Assembly: GCA_964626265.1 (NCBI GenBank)
Contig: CAZVCG010000042.1
Location: 1 to 15,320 of the forward strand
Origin: CAZVCG01 sp964626265
GTDB taxonomy: Bacteria > Pseudomonadota > Alphaproteobacteria > UBA9219
Length of the DNA stretch: 15,320 nucleotides
Direction of reading: 5' to 3'
A model generated the notes under the pieces. It was not told the origin of the DNA and did no database searches. It worked only from the letters and a program-made list of their open reading frames with translations. This document shows positions 5,999 to 14,023 of the stretch, in pieces. A program made the position numbers and the translations under genes. Positions within the stretch are counted from its first letter, which is position 1. Each line of letters opens with the position of its first letter.

Positions 5999-6681
5999 CG
6001 AAACGACAACAAATCATCGCCGCCGTCCTGCTCGTTTTGCCCACGCTCGTGTTGAGCGGCCTTGTCGCGAAAAACGAAATCGACAAGAACGCCGCGCGCA
6101 CATGGCGCGTGAAAATCACCGGCTACGATCCGCGCGATTTGCTTTATGGCCATTACCTCAATTTCCGTTTCGATTGGGGCGGCAGTTTGGGCGCTTGCCC
6201 CAGTTCGGGCGATTGTTGTTTGTGTTTTGAAGGGAATGAAGGGCCGATGACGCCGGCCGTTTCCTACAAGACGTGCGAACAGGCGTCGGCTTGCGCTAGC
6301 CGCATCAACGTATCCGGGCTGGAGTGCGAACGTTTCGGCCGTTGCGCCAACAGGGGTTTAGATCCGGAAATGCCGCAACAATATTTCATACCGGAAGAAT
6401 CCGCGCCGCGTCTCGATACTTTACTTAGGCGGCGCGAGCACAAGATGTCCGTCGATTTGAAAATAACGCCGTCAGGGCGGCATATGTTGGATCAGCTTTA
6501 TATCGACGATGTGCCCTGGAAGGAGTTCTTGAAACAGAACCCCGAGGCAGGAAAAGTTGAATCGCGCCGCGAAATGCCTCAGTCGGTAGCCCCGGTAACG
6601 CCTGCGCCGTCTGTTGCGCCTCCGGCCCCTTCGGAACCACCGCCTGAGGATTCTGGGCAATCAACCGCAAAACCTGAATAG
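5995..6681 (+). CDS. GDYXXLXY domain-containing protein
   Basis: The 228-residue product has one N-terminal span (about residues 6-24, QIIAAVLLVLPTLVLSGLV) and then the GDYXXLXY hallmark, here in the form GYDPRDLLYGHYLNFRFDW (residues 43-61), followed by a periplasmic domain. The second half, VDLKITPSGRHMLDQLYIDDVPWKEFL, matches the C-terminal strand pattern of the family. The middle holds eight cysteines in about 45 residues (GAC, DCC, LCF, KTC, SAC, LEC, GRC), suggesting disulfides or metal binding in the periplasm. The last about 40 residues are a Pro/Ala/Ser-rich low-complexity tail. It is coupled to the DUF2157 gene by an ATGA overlap and closed by a terminator. The family's function is unknown; a membrane complex with DUF2157 is inferred from the coupling. 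Confidence 0.85.
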   Translation: MTKRQQIIAAVLLVLPTLVLSGLVAKNEIDKNAARTWRVKITGYDPRDLLYGHYLNFRFDWGGSLGACPSSGDCCLCFEGNEGPMTPAVSYKTCEQASACASRINVSGLECERFGRCANRGLDPEMPQQYFIPEESAPRLDTLLRRREHKMSVDLKITPSGRHMLDQLYIDDVPWKEFLKQNPEAGKVESRREMPQSVAPVTPAPSVAPPAPSEPPPEDSGQSTAKPE

Positions 6682-6691
6682 ATTTTGGCCT

Positions 6692-6740
6692 AAAAGGGGC
6701 GGATATGGCCTTTAAAAGGCCCACGCGTTGCCGCCCTTTT
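6692..6740 (+). terminator. Nested-hairpin terminator after the GDYXXLXY gene
   Basis: An outer stem pairs AAAAGGGGCGG (6692-6702, one bulged G) with CCGCCCTTTT (6731-6740). An inner near-palindrome, GGCCTTTAAAAGGCC (6707-6721), stacks inside it. The 3' arm ends in four T's. It separates the DUF2157 pair from ftsH. Confidence 0.6.
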
Positions 6741-6754
6741 ATGTCCTTTCGACA

Positions 6755-6782
6755 TTGCAAAAGGGTCAAAATTTACTATATC
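6755..6782 (+). promoter_or_regulatory. Candidate promoter for ftsH-glmM
   Basis: TTGCAA (6755-6760), a 16-bp spacer and TATATC (6777-6782) form a fair sigma-70-type promoter. It lies just after the upstream terminator and about 80 bp before the ftsH start. The base match is four of six at each hexamer. No heat-shock consensus is evident. Confidence 0.45.
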
Positions 6783-6863
6783 CTGTTGCAAAGCTGACAG
6801 GATCGGCCTCAAGGGAATCACGTATCCGATTACGAAGACCAGCTCTACTGAAAGGGTAAATCA

Positions 6864-8807
<1,944 letters not shown>

Positions 8808-8828
8808 TTAATTCAGTCCAAGGAAATC

Positions 8829-10181
8829 TTGTCTCACATGACCCGTATACTTTTCGGCACCGACGGCATTCGAGGCCGCGCCAATCAGGAACCTATGACC
8901 GCGGCGACGGCGCTCAGCGTGGCCATGGCCGCGGCGCGTTTGTTCCGGCGCGGCGATTACCAACACCGCGTGGTGATCGGCAAGGATACGCGCCTTTCCG
9001 GCTATTTACTGGAGCCGGCGTTGACGGCGGGTTTCATCGCCGAAGGCATGGACGTTATTTTGCTGGGGCCGTTGCCGACCCCTGCCGTGGCGATGCTGAC
9101 GAAAAGCTTGCGCGCGGATTTGGGCGTTATGATATCCGCCTCGCACAATCCCTATGAGGACAACGGCATCAAGCTTTTCGGGCCGGACGGGGCGAAGCTT
9201 TCGGATGATCTGGAAGCGCAGATAGAAGCGCTGATGGAGCAAAGCGCGACGAACGGCGGCGTCACAGGCGACGCTCTTGGCCGCGCAAGCCGCCTCGACG
9301 ACGCGATTGGCCGTTATGTCGAATACGTCAAAGGCACGTCGCCAAACGGTTTGCGTCTCGACGGCATGAAGATCGTCGTCGATTGCGCGAACGGCGCGGC
9401 CTATAAAGTCGCGCCGGCGATTTTGTGGGAATTGGGCGCGGAGGTTATCCCTATCGGCGTACAGCCGAACGGCCTCAACATCAATGATAAATGCGGCGCG
9501 ACGCATACCATGCCCATGCAGGAAGCGGTGACGCTTTATGGCGCCGATGTCGGGATCGCGCTTGACGGCGACGCCGACAGGATCATCATGGCCGACGAAA
9601 AGGGACAGGCGATCAACGGCGATCAACTGATGGCGCTTATCGCGCAAGCGTGGGCCAAACAGGGCCGTTTGAAGGGCAACACAGTCGTGGCGACCGTGAT
9701 GTCGAACCTCGGCATGGAACGTTTCCTGAAATCGCAGAACATCAATCTGGTTCGAACGCCCGTGGGCGACCGCTATGTCGTCGAGGGCATGAAGGCGGGC
9801 GGTTATAACGTCGGCGGCGAGCAATCGGGGCATATCGTCTTAAGCGACTACAGCACGACGGGCGACGCGTTGATCGCGGCGTTGCAAATTCTGGCAGTGA
9901 TCCGCGAAAAGAAGGCGCCGGCGAGCGAGGTTTGCCGTATGTTCAAGCCCGTGCCGCAACTCTTGAAAAACGTGCAAGCCGATGGCGGCGTGTTGCAAAA
10001 TCCGGTTGTGCAGGAAGCGATGACCAAGGCGGAAAAAGCTTTGGACGGCGTTGGCCGCTTGCTCATCCGCAAGTCGGGCACCGAACCGCTTGTGCGCGTG
10101 ATGGCCGAAGGCGACGACGAGGCGTTGGTTAAAGATGTCGTGGATAGTTTGGTTAACTCGATCAAGGCCGTGGCGGGTTAA
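8829..10181 (+). CDS. glmM: Phosphoglucosamine mutase
   Basis: GlmM interconverts glucosamine-6-phosphate and glucosamine-1-phosphate, on the path to UDP-GlcNAc for peptidoglycan and LPS. The 450-residue product has the four-domain phosphohexomutase pattern. The N-terminal FGTDGIRG comes first, then the phosphoserine loop ISASHNPYEDNGIKLF (Ser105 counted from TTG, Ser102 from ATG). The metal loop is DGDADR (246-251), the sugar loop GGEQSGHI, and the phosphate-binding segment RKSGTEPLVRVM lies near the end. Two starts are possible: TTG 8829, 5 nt after AAGGA (8819-8823), and ATG 8838, 14 nt after it. Spacing favours TTG. The ftsH-glmM order is common in Alphaproteobacteria (often with folP between them, absent here). 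Confidence 0.97.
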   Translation: MSHMTRILFGTDGIRGRANQEPMTAATALSVAMAAARLFRRGDYQHRVVIGKDTRLSGYLLEPALTAGFIAEGMDVILLGPLPTPAVAMLTKSLRADLGVMISASHNPYEDNGIKLFGPDGAKLSDDLEAQIEALMEQSATNGGVTGDALGRASRLDDAIGRYVEYVKGTSPNGLRLDGMKIVVDCANGAAYKVAPAILWELGAEVIPIGVQPNGLNINDKCGATHTMPMQEAVTLYGADVGIALDGDADRIIMADEKGQAINGDQLMALIAQAWAKQGRLKGNTVVATVMSNLGMERFLKSQNINLVRTPVGDRYVVEGMKAGGYNVGGEQSGHIVLSDYSTTGDALIAALQILAVIREKKAPASEVCRMFKPVPQLLKNVQADGGVLQNPVVQEAMTKAEKALDGVGRLLIRKSGTEPLVRVMAEGDDEALVKDVVDSLVNSIKAVAG

Positions 10182-10350
10182 CTTAAAAAGGCAGTTCAGC
10201 CCTGAATTTTGCAACACACTTGAAATAAATTAGCCCAAATTGCCGCTGAAACCATAATCTACCGTTGACTGGGTATGGCAGAGTCACTTACGTTTGATTC
10301 GGTTTGAGGGCGTTTCCTTGAACGGTTTTTACAAGGTTCTTTTTATTCCA
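10182..10350. other. Intergenic stretch after glmM
   Basis: I see no gene. A poor hairpin (TTCA/TGAA) followed by four T's near 10196-10210 is too weak to call a terminator. TTGACT at 10265-10270 could be a -35 element for the ACT leader transcript, but the matching -10 (TTACGT, 10288-10293) is poor. Confidence 0.4.
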
Positions 10351-10452
10351 ATGTTGGACGCCGCCAACATATTTGCAGCTCTCAGCTGCCTCAACAGTGC
10401 CCAGCTCTCCAGCTGGTGCAGCGGCCTCGGTTGCGGTTCGTCGGGTCCGTAA
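10351..10452 (+). CDS. Leader peptide upstream of ACT protein 1
   Basis: This ORF encodes 33 residues, MLDAANIFAALSC... ending SGLGCGSSGP before TAA. Support comes from comparison: the second leader ORF (to 10917), before the next small gene, ends in the same LGCGSSGP in the same frame with a different stop (TAG). Seven Ser, three Cys and four Gly codons fall in the peptide, most in its second half. The stop codon lies in the loop of a hairpin (10444-10457), 69 nt before the ACT start. The ribosome-binding site before ATG 10351 is unclear; in-frame TTG codons at 10318 and 10294 are alternatives. A role in attenuation or programmed ribosome stalling is inferred, not shown. Confidence 0.5.
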   Translation: MLDAANIFAALSCLNSAQLSSWCSGLGCGSSGP

Positions 10453-10457
10453 GGACC
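10351..10457 (+). promoter_or_regulatory. Structured leader RNA of ACT gene 1
   Basis: Four hairpins can be read in succession. They are ATGTTGG/CCAACAT (10351-10370), GCAGCT/AGCTGC with a 3-nt loop (10375-10389), CCAGCT/AGCTGG (10401-10416) and GGTCC-GTAA-GGACC (10444-10457). The last has a GNRA-type tetraloop containing the leader stop codon. Bases 10424-10461 are almost identical to 10889-10927 of the second leader. GGTTG within the conserved block could alternatively pair with CAACC (10497-10501) near the ribosome-binding site. Confidence 0.5.
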
Positions 10458-10521
10458 ACATACGCGCGCGCCATCCATATCTTCCGCATAATTTCACAAC
10501 CTAGCTAAAAGGAGCCTTATT

Positions 10522-10767
10522 ATGGCTAAAACGATCATTCATTATGCAAATCCTAATGGCGAAAAAGCTTTGGAGATTCAGCATGCAAACGGCGTGGCGG
10601 AAATCGAAAAAGCGCTAACTGATCAGAACGTTCATCTTATCGGTTATCGCGGCGAAAAAAAAGATGGCGATATGGTGCATACCTTCTCTGCGCCACACCC
10701 CATAGAACCGGAAGTTCAAACACAAATAAAACGGCTTCAGGGCGTTCAGCGGATCTTGGCTCTGTAA
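10522..10767 (+). CDS. Stand-alone ACT-domain-like protein 1
   Basis: The 81-residue product is probably a single ACT domain. The string NGVAEIEKALTDQNVHLIGYRGEKKDGDMVHTF followed by VQTQIKRLQGVQRILAL has the beta-alpha-beta-beta-alpha-beta rhythm, with the NxxL/I-like turn and a closing hydrophobic strand, of the C-terminal serine-binding ACT domain of phosphoglycerate dehydrogenase (SerA). No catalytic domain is attached. Such free ACT proteins usually bind amino acids and regulate a partner enzyme. Start ATG 10522 has an excellent AAGGAG (10509-10514) 7 nt upstream. A conserved leader ORF precedes it, and a second ACT-like gene with the same leader element follows. The fold assignment rests on pattern reading only; the ligand is unknown. 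Confidence 0.7.
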   Translation: MAKTIIHYANPNGEKALEIQHANGVAEIEKALTDQNVHLIGYRGEKKDGDMVHTFSAPHPIEPEVQTQIKRLQGVQRILAL

Positions 10768-10785
10768 GACAACGTCATGATTTCG

Positions 10786-10917
10786 ATGTGGCGGTTGCGC
10801 AGAATAAAAACTGTGCATAACGGTAAAATCCGAAGCACTATCGGCTTGCGAAGGCTCTCGCGATTTTATTGTCCAGGGTCAATACAATGCCTCGGTTGCG
10901 GTTCGTCGGGTCCCTAG
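10786..10917 (+). CDS. Leader peptide upstream of ACT protein 2
   Basis: A 43-residue ORF from ATG 10786 (or GTG 10813) begins MWRLRRIKTVHNGK and ends SIQCLGCGSSGP before TAG. Its last eight residues equal those of the leader at 10351-10452, while the upstream parts are unrelated, so the shared end is the constrained part. The N-terminal half is basic. The stop codon is the 3-nt loop of a 6-bp hairpin (10909-10923), 67 nt before the ACT gene, nearly the spacing of the first leader (69). No clear ribosome-binding site supports either start, so the N-terminus is uncertain. Confidence 0.45.
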   Translation: MWRLRRIKTVHNGKIRSTIGLRRLSRFYCPGSIQCLGCGSSGP

Positions 10918-10927
10918 GGGACCACAT
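10889..10927 (+). promoter_or_regulatory. Conserved leader block, copy 2
   Basis: This 39-nt block matches 10424-10461 at all of its first 25 positions and again across TA, GGACCACAT. The hairpin is GGTCCC-TAG-GGGACC (10909-10923), against GGTCC-GTAA-GGACC in copy 1. The stem gains one C-G pair while the loop shrinks to the stop codon itself. Sequence on either side is unrelated. CAACC (10940-10944) downstream could pair with GGTTG inside the block, as in copy 1. Confidence 0.55.
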
Positions 10928-10984
10928 CATTCGCTCGTCCAACCCACATTTTCCACGAAAGGCCATTTTAAAACGAGGCGGAAC

Positions 10985-11266
10985 ATGACAACGCAAGACC
11001 AATTTAAGATCGAGGAGCTATCCGGCAATGGAAACGGAGCTTTTTCGAAAATAGCCATAACGCATAACGGTTGTCTGACCGAGCCGCTCATTCAGATCGC
11101 CGGGTTGCTGAACAGGGAAGGCATAAACGTACGAGGCGAGAGACAATTCGGCACAGGGAGAGCAACCGTTGTTCATCTGGAAGCTATCCCGCCAATCCCT
11201 CGCGAACTATTAAACAGAATGAAAAGAATAATCGGCAACGGCGCGGCCACGCCGAAACCGGCGTAA
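10985..11266 (+). CDS. Stand-alone ACT-domain-like protein 2
   Basis: This 93-residue product resembles an ACT domain. LIQIAGLLNREGINVRGERQFGTGRATVVHLEA followed by PIPRELLNRMKRIIGN reproduces the helix, GIN turn, two strands and second helix seen in SerA-type ACT domains. It is distantly alignable with the preceding 81-residue protein (LTDQNVHLIG against LNREGINVRG; IKRLQG against MKRIIG). The N-terminal 20 residues and the Ala/Pro-rich tail are extra. GAGG at 10976-10979 precedes ATG 10985. The gene converges on the metal-binding protein gene, with only 4 bp between the stops. A regulatory, amino-acid-binding role is inferred from the fold. Confidence 0.6.
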   Translation: MTTQDQFKIEELSGNGNGAFSKIAITHNGCLTEPLIQIAGLLNREGINVRGERQFGTGRATVVHLEAIPPIPRELLNRMKRIIGNGAATPKPA

Positions 11267-11270
11267 CTTT

Positions 11271-12182
11271 CTAATCCCCATTCCTTTCCATCGCCTCGCG
11301 CATTTTGGGAACGTTGTTTTTGAAGATGCCGAGGTAGGTGGGGGCGGGGCCGGAGGGGGGAGAGAGGGCGTCGGAATAGAGCGTGCCGCCCATTCTGGCG
11401 CCGGTTTCGTCGGCGATTTGCTCCATCAAGCGGGGGTCGGACAGGTTTTCGATGAAGACTGTGGAGACCTTTTCCTCTTTGATCTGATTGATAAGTTTAG
11501 CCACGGCTTGTGCCGAAGGTTCGGCTTCGGTGCTGAGGCCTTGAGGCGCGAGAAACGTAATGTCATATGCCTCGCCAAAGTAGCCGAAAGCGTCGTGCGA
11601 TGTGATGATTTTTCGCTTTTCGGGCGGAATATTCTTGAACGCATCGCGTATGTTCGCGTCCATTTTCTTGAGCTCCGCATCGTATTTTATCATGTTTTCG
11701 CGGAACATTGCGCCGTGTTCCGGGGCCGCGCCGATCAAGGCGTTGGCGATATTGCGAATGTAAATTCGTCCAAACGTGATGTTCTGCCATGCGTGAGGGT
11801 CAACCGTTTGCCTCACGTCTTCGCCGAAAAAGCGCGCCTTTACGCCCGCAGAGGCGACCAGCAGCTTTGCGTGCGTTCCAGATGACTCGATCAGAGGCTG
11901 CATCCAGCGGTCGAGGCCAAGCCCGTTGATGGCGATAATGTCCGCTTCGGCAATGGCTTTTACCTGAGCCGGCGTGGGTTGAAACGTGTGCATATCGGCG
12001 TCGGGACCCGCCAGCACCGTAAGATCGATGGCTTTGCCGCCGATGTTTTTAACCATGTCGCCGAGGATGCTGAAGCTGGCGACGACTTTAAGCGGTTTAT
12101 CGTCCTGTGCGCGCGTGGCTGGGGCGACGCCGAGCAGGGCGACAATAATAACAGCCAGTAAGGACTTCATCGTAATTTTCAT
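11271..12182 (-). CDS. Zinc/manganese ABC transporter substrate-binding protein
   Basis: This is a cluster A-I (ZnuA/TroA/PsaA-type) periplasmic metal-binding protein of 303 residues. A signal peptide (about 1-25, cleavage likely after ATRA) precedes LKVVASFSILGDMVKNIGG. The four expected ligands are visible: His65 (DADMHTFQP), His130 (VDPHAWQ), His196 (TSHDAFGYF) and Asp271 (LYSDALS). Three His plus Asp is the TroA-like set, compatible with Zn or Mn. There is no His-rich loop of the kind seen in many ZnuA proteins. ATG 12182 is preferred since GAGG lies 6 nt upstream, and the internal Met (12170) has none. It is divergent from the ATPase and permease genes and shares their intergenic region, which carries a possible operator. 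Confidence 0.93.
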   Translation of the reverse strand: MKITMKSLLAVIIVALLGVAPATRAQDDKPLKVVASFSILGDMVKNIGGKAIDLTVLAGPDADMHTFQPTPAQVKAIAEADIIAINGLGLDRWMQPLIESSGTHAKLLVASAGVKARFFGEDVRQTVDPHAWQNITFGRIYIRNIANALIGAAPEHGAMFRENMIKYDAELKKMDANIRDAFKNIPPEKRKIITSHDAFGYFGEAYDITFLAPQGLSTEAEPSAQAVAKLINQIKEEKVSTVFIENLSDPRLMEQIADETGARMGGTLYSDALSPPSGPAPTYLGIFKNNVPKMREAMERNGD

Positions 12183-12203
12183 GGCGGACCTCGCGCACAG
12201 GCT

Positions 12204-12219
12204 TTATCATGGCCGATAA
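12204..12219. promoter_or_regulatory. Candidate metalloregulator operator (TTATC-N6-GATAA)
   Basis: A perfect inverted repeat, TTATC (12204-12208) and GATAA (12215-12219), lies in the 85-bp divergent gap between the substrate-binding gene and the small ORF that heads the ATPase/permease genes. Position suits a Zur-, MntR- or Fur-family site controlling both directions. The sequence does not match a consensus I can name with confidence. Confidence 0.35.
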
Positions 12220-12267
12220 TGGTTTGTTGTGCGGGAAATGCAAGCCGTCTTCTTGGGAGACTTTTCT

Positions 12268-12360
12268 ATGTTCTTCATGGGCCTTAGGCAGCGGTTGGCG
12301 ATAGCGTGCGCAGGGTCGGCGCTGGCCATCGCGGTTACTCTGTGGGCGTTGGCGTCTTAG
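12268..12360 (+). CDS. 30-residue membrane peptide at head of metal ABC operon
   Basis: A short ORF encodes MFFMGLRQRLAIACAGSALA followed by IAVTLWALAS, one hydrophobic span after a short basic stretch. GGGAGA (12255-12260) lies 7 nt before the ATG, a convincing ribosome-binding site. The stop is 13 bp before the ATPase start, whose own GGGGGCGG site begins directly after it. It looks like a translated small membrane protein or leader of the transporter operon. No family is recognised, and the very short length means chance cannot be excluded. Confidence 0.5.
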   Translation: MFFMGLRQRLAIACAGSALAIAVTLWALAS

Positions 12361-12373
12361 GGGGGCGGCTCAT

Positions 12374-13141
12374 ATGGACGCGACGGTGAATCCTGTCATT
12401 CAGCTCGATAACGTGACGGTCCGCTATGGCCGCCATACGGCGTTGCAGAACGTTTCCGGCGCGTTCGAGGCCGGATCGCTGACAGCTGTCGCGGGGCCGA
12501 ACGGCGCGGGCAAAAGCACGTTGCTCAAAGCCATCGCGGGCATCATCAAGCCGAAGTCAGGCAATATAACCATGTGCCGGAATTGCGCGTGCCGCATCGC
12601 GTATTTACCGCAGACCGCGACGATCCAGCGCGATTTTCCGATAACCGTTCTGGAAGCCGTAGCGACGGGCTTTTGGCCGGAATCCGGCAGCGCGGGCGGA
12701 ATTACGAAAGAAAAGCTGGCCCGCGCGCGTGCGGCGTTGCGCGAAGTGGGATTAGAAGGATTTGAAGACCGCCTGATCGGCGCATTGTCAGGCGGGCAGT
12801 TTCAACGGATGCTTTTCGCCCGCGTCATCGTGCAGGACGCGCAGATTATCCTTCTCGACGAACCGTTCACGGCCATCGATGCGGAAACGACGGCGAAGCT
12901 CATTCAGATTTTGCTGAACTGGCACAAGGAAGGCCGAACGATCATCTGCGTATTGCACGATCTGATGATGATACGGAAATATTTTCCGGAATCTTTCCTG
13001 CTCGCCGGAAAGTGCCTTGGCAAGGGGCATACGCACGCGCTGTTCGAGCAAAAACTGCTTTCCTTCGATCTCGATATGGCCGAATTGCTGGGGCCGGAAT
13101 CCAAACTCAACAGGCACGATCACGACCATGACGCTGTCTGA
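12374..13141 (+). CDS. Zinc/manganese ABC transporter ATP-binding protein
   Basis: This is the ATPase of the metal uptake system, 255 residues. It has Walker A GPNGAGKST (41-49), the Q-loop in AYLPQ (80), signature LSGGQ (138-142), Walker B IILLDEP (158-164) and H-loop His195 (LHD). Substrate class is assigned from the neighbours: a ZnuA/TroA-type binding protein and an ABC-3 family permease. Two oddities may concern metal. CRNCAC (Cys68, 71, 73) sits between Walker A and the Q-loop, where homologues have other residues. The C-terminus is rich in His and Asp (RHDHDHDAV). Its end overlaps the permease start by 14 nt, so translation is probably coupled. ATG 12374 follows a GGGGGCGG ribosome-binding site. 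Confidence 0.93.
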   Translation: MDATVNPVIQLDNVTVRYGRHTALQNVSGAFEAGSLTAVAGPNGAGKSTLLKAIAGIIKPKSGNITMCRNCACRIAYLPQTATIQRDFPITVLEAVATGFWPESGSAGGITKEKLARARAALREVGLEGFEDRLIGALSGGQFQRMLFARVIVQDAQIILLDEPFTAIDAETTAKLIQILLNWHKEGRTIICVLHDLMMIRKYFPESFLLAGKCLGKGHTHALFEQKLLSFDLDMAELLGPESKLNRHDHDHDAV

Positions 13142-14012
13142 ACTTCTCATAGATCCGTTCGTGAATTACGCGTTTATGCGGCGCGCGCTGGCCGCGTGCG
13201 TCGTGCTGTCGATGGGCGGCGCGCCGCTCGGCCTGTTCATGACCTTGCGCCGCATGACGCTGGCGGGCGACGCGATGAGCCACGCCATATTGCCGGGCGT
13301 CGCCGTGGCTTTTCTGGCGGCGGGCCTTTCGGTATGGCCGATGACGCTGGGGGGATTGATCGCGGGCATGATCGTGGCCACGCTGGCCGCATTGCTGACG
13401 CGTACCACGCGCCTGAAAGAGGACGCGGCGTTTACGCTGCTTTATCTGTTGTCGCTGGCGCTCGGCGTGACGTTGATTTCGATGAAAGGCAACAACGTCG
13501 ATTTGGTGCATCTGCTGTTCGGGAACATTCTGGCCGTGCGGCAAGAGTCGCTGTGGCTCATCACGGCTTCGACGTGCATTACGTTGTTTGCGATAGCCGT
13601 GATCTACCGCCGGTTGGTCATCGATTGTTTCGATCCGGATTTCATGAAAGCCGCCACGGCGCATCAGGCTCCGGGCGGGCGCAAGGGCGGCATATGGACG
13701 CGCCAAATATTCTTTGTCTTGCTGATGATCAACCTGATCGCGGCGTTTCAGGCTCTTGGCACGCTCATGGCGCTCGGCATCATGATCTTGCCCGTCATCG
13801 CGGCGCGTTTTTGGGCCGAACGTCTGGAAGCCACGATGTTGATAGGCATCGCCGTTGCTGTTGCGTCATCCGTGGCGGGATTGCTGATTTCATATCATGT
13901 TCGCATTCCCGCCGGGCCTGCGGTGGTTCTGGTTTCGGGTTTATGCGCGGTTTTGTCGGCACTTATGGGCCGCAGCGGTTCTCTACGCGCCTATGTGACG
14001 GAGCGCGGTTAG
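13128..14012 (+). CDS. Zinc/manganese ABC transporter permease (ABC-3 family)
   Basis: The 294-residue membrane protein belongs to the ZnuB/MntB permease family. The marker segment MTLRRMTLAGDAMSHAILPGVAVAFL contains the SHAILPG motif typical of the family and the likely coupling region. Eight to nine hydrophobic segments follow, including LLYLLSLALGVTLISMKGNNVDLVHLLFGN and ALGTLMALGIMILPVIAARFW. The frame is open back to 13017, but ATG 13128 is the natural start: it gives the normal N-terminus (MTLSELLIDPFVNYAFMRRAL), and the upstream part would be out-of-frame ATPase sequence. It overlaps the ATPase gene by 14 nt without its own strong ribosome-binding site. It converges on the lipoprotein genes with 11 bp between the stops. 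Confidence 0.94.
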   Translation: MTLSELLIDPFVNYAFMRRALAACVVLSMGGAPLGLFMTLRRMTLAGDAMSHAILPGVAVAFLAAGLSVWPMTLGGLIAGMIVATLAALLTRTTRLKEDAAFTLLYLLSLALGVTLISMKGNNVDLVHLLFGNILAVRQESLWLITASTCITLFAIAVIYRRLVIDCFDPDFMKAATAHQAPGGRKGGIWTRQIFFVLLMINLIAAFQALGTLMALGIMILPVIAARFWAERLEATMLIGIAVAVASSVAGLLISYHVRIPAGPAVVLVSGLCAVLSALMGRSGSLRAYVTERG

Positions 14013-14023
14013 TTCAACGGCCT

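Noticed and set aside
10196..10210. Terminator after glmM
   Set aside because: Only a four-base-pair stem with a short T-run; too weak to call.
10424..10461. tRNA-like fragment (GGTTCG followed by a CC...ACCACA end)
   Set aside because: No cloverleaf, acceptor or anticodon arm can be formed around it; the reading-frame and hairpin interpretation explains both copies better.
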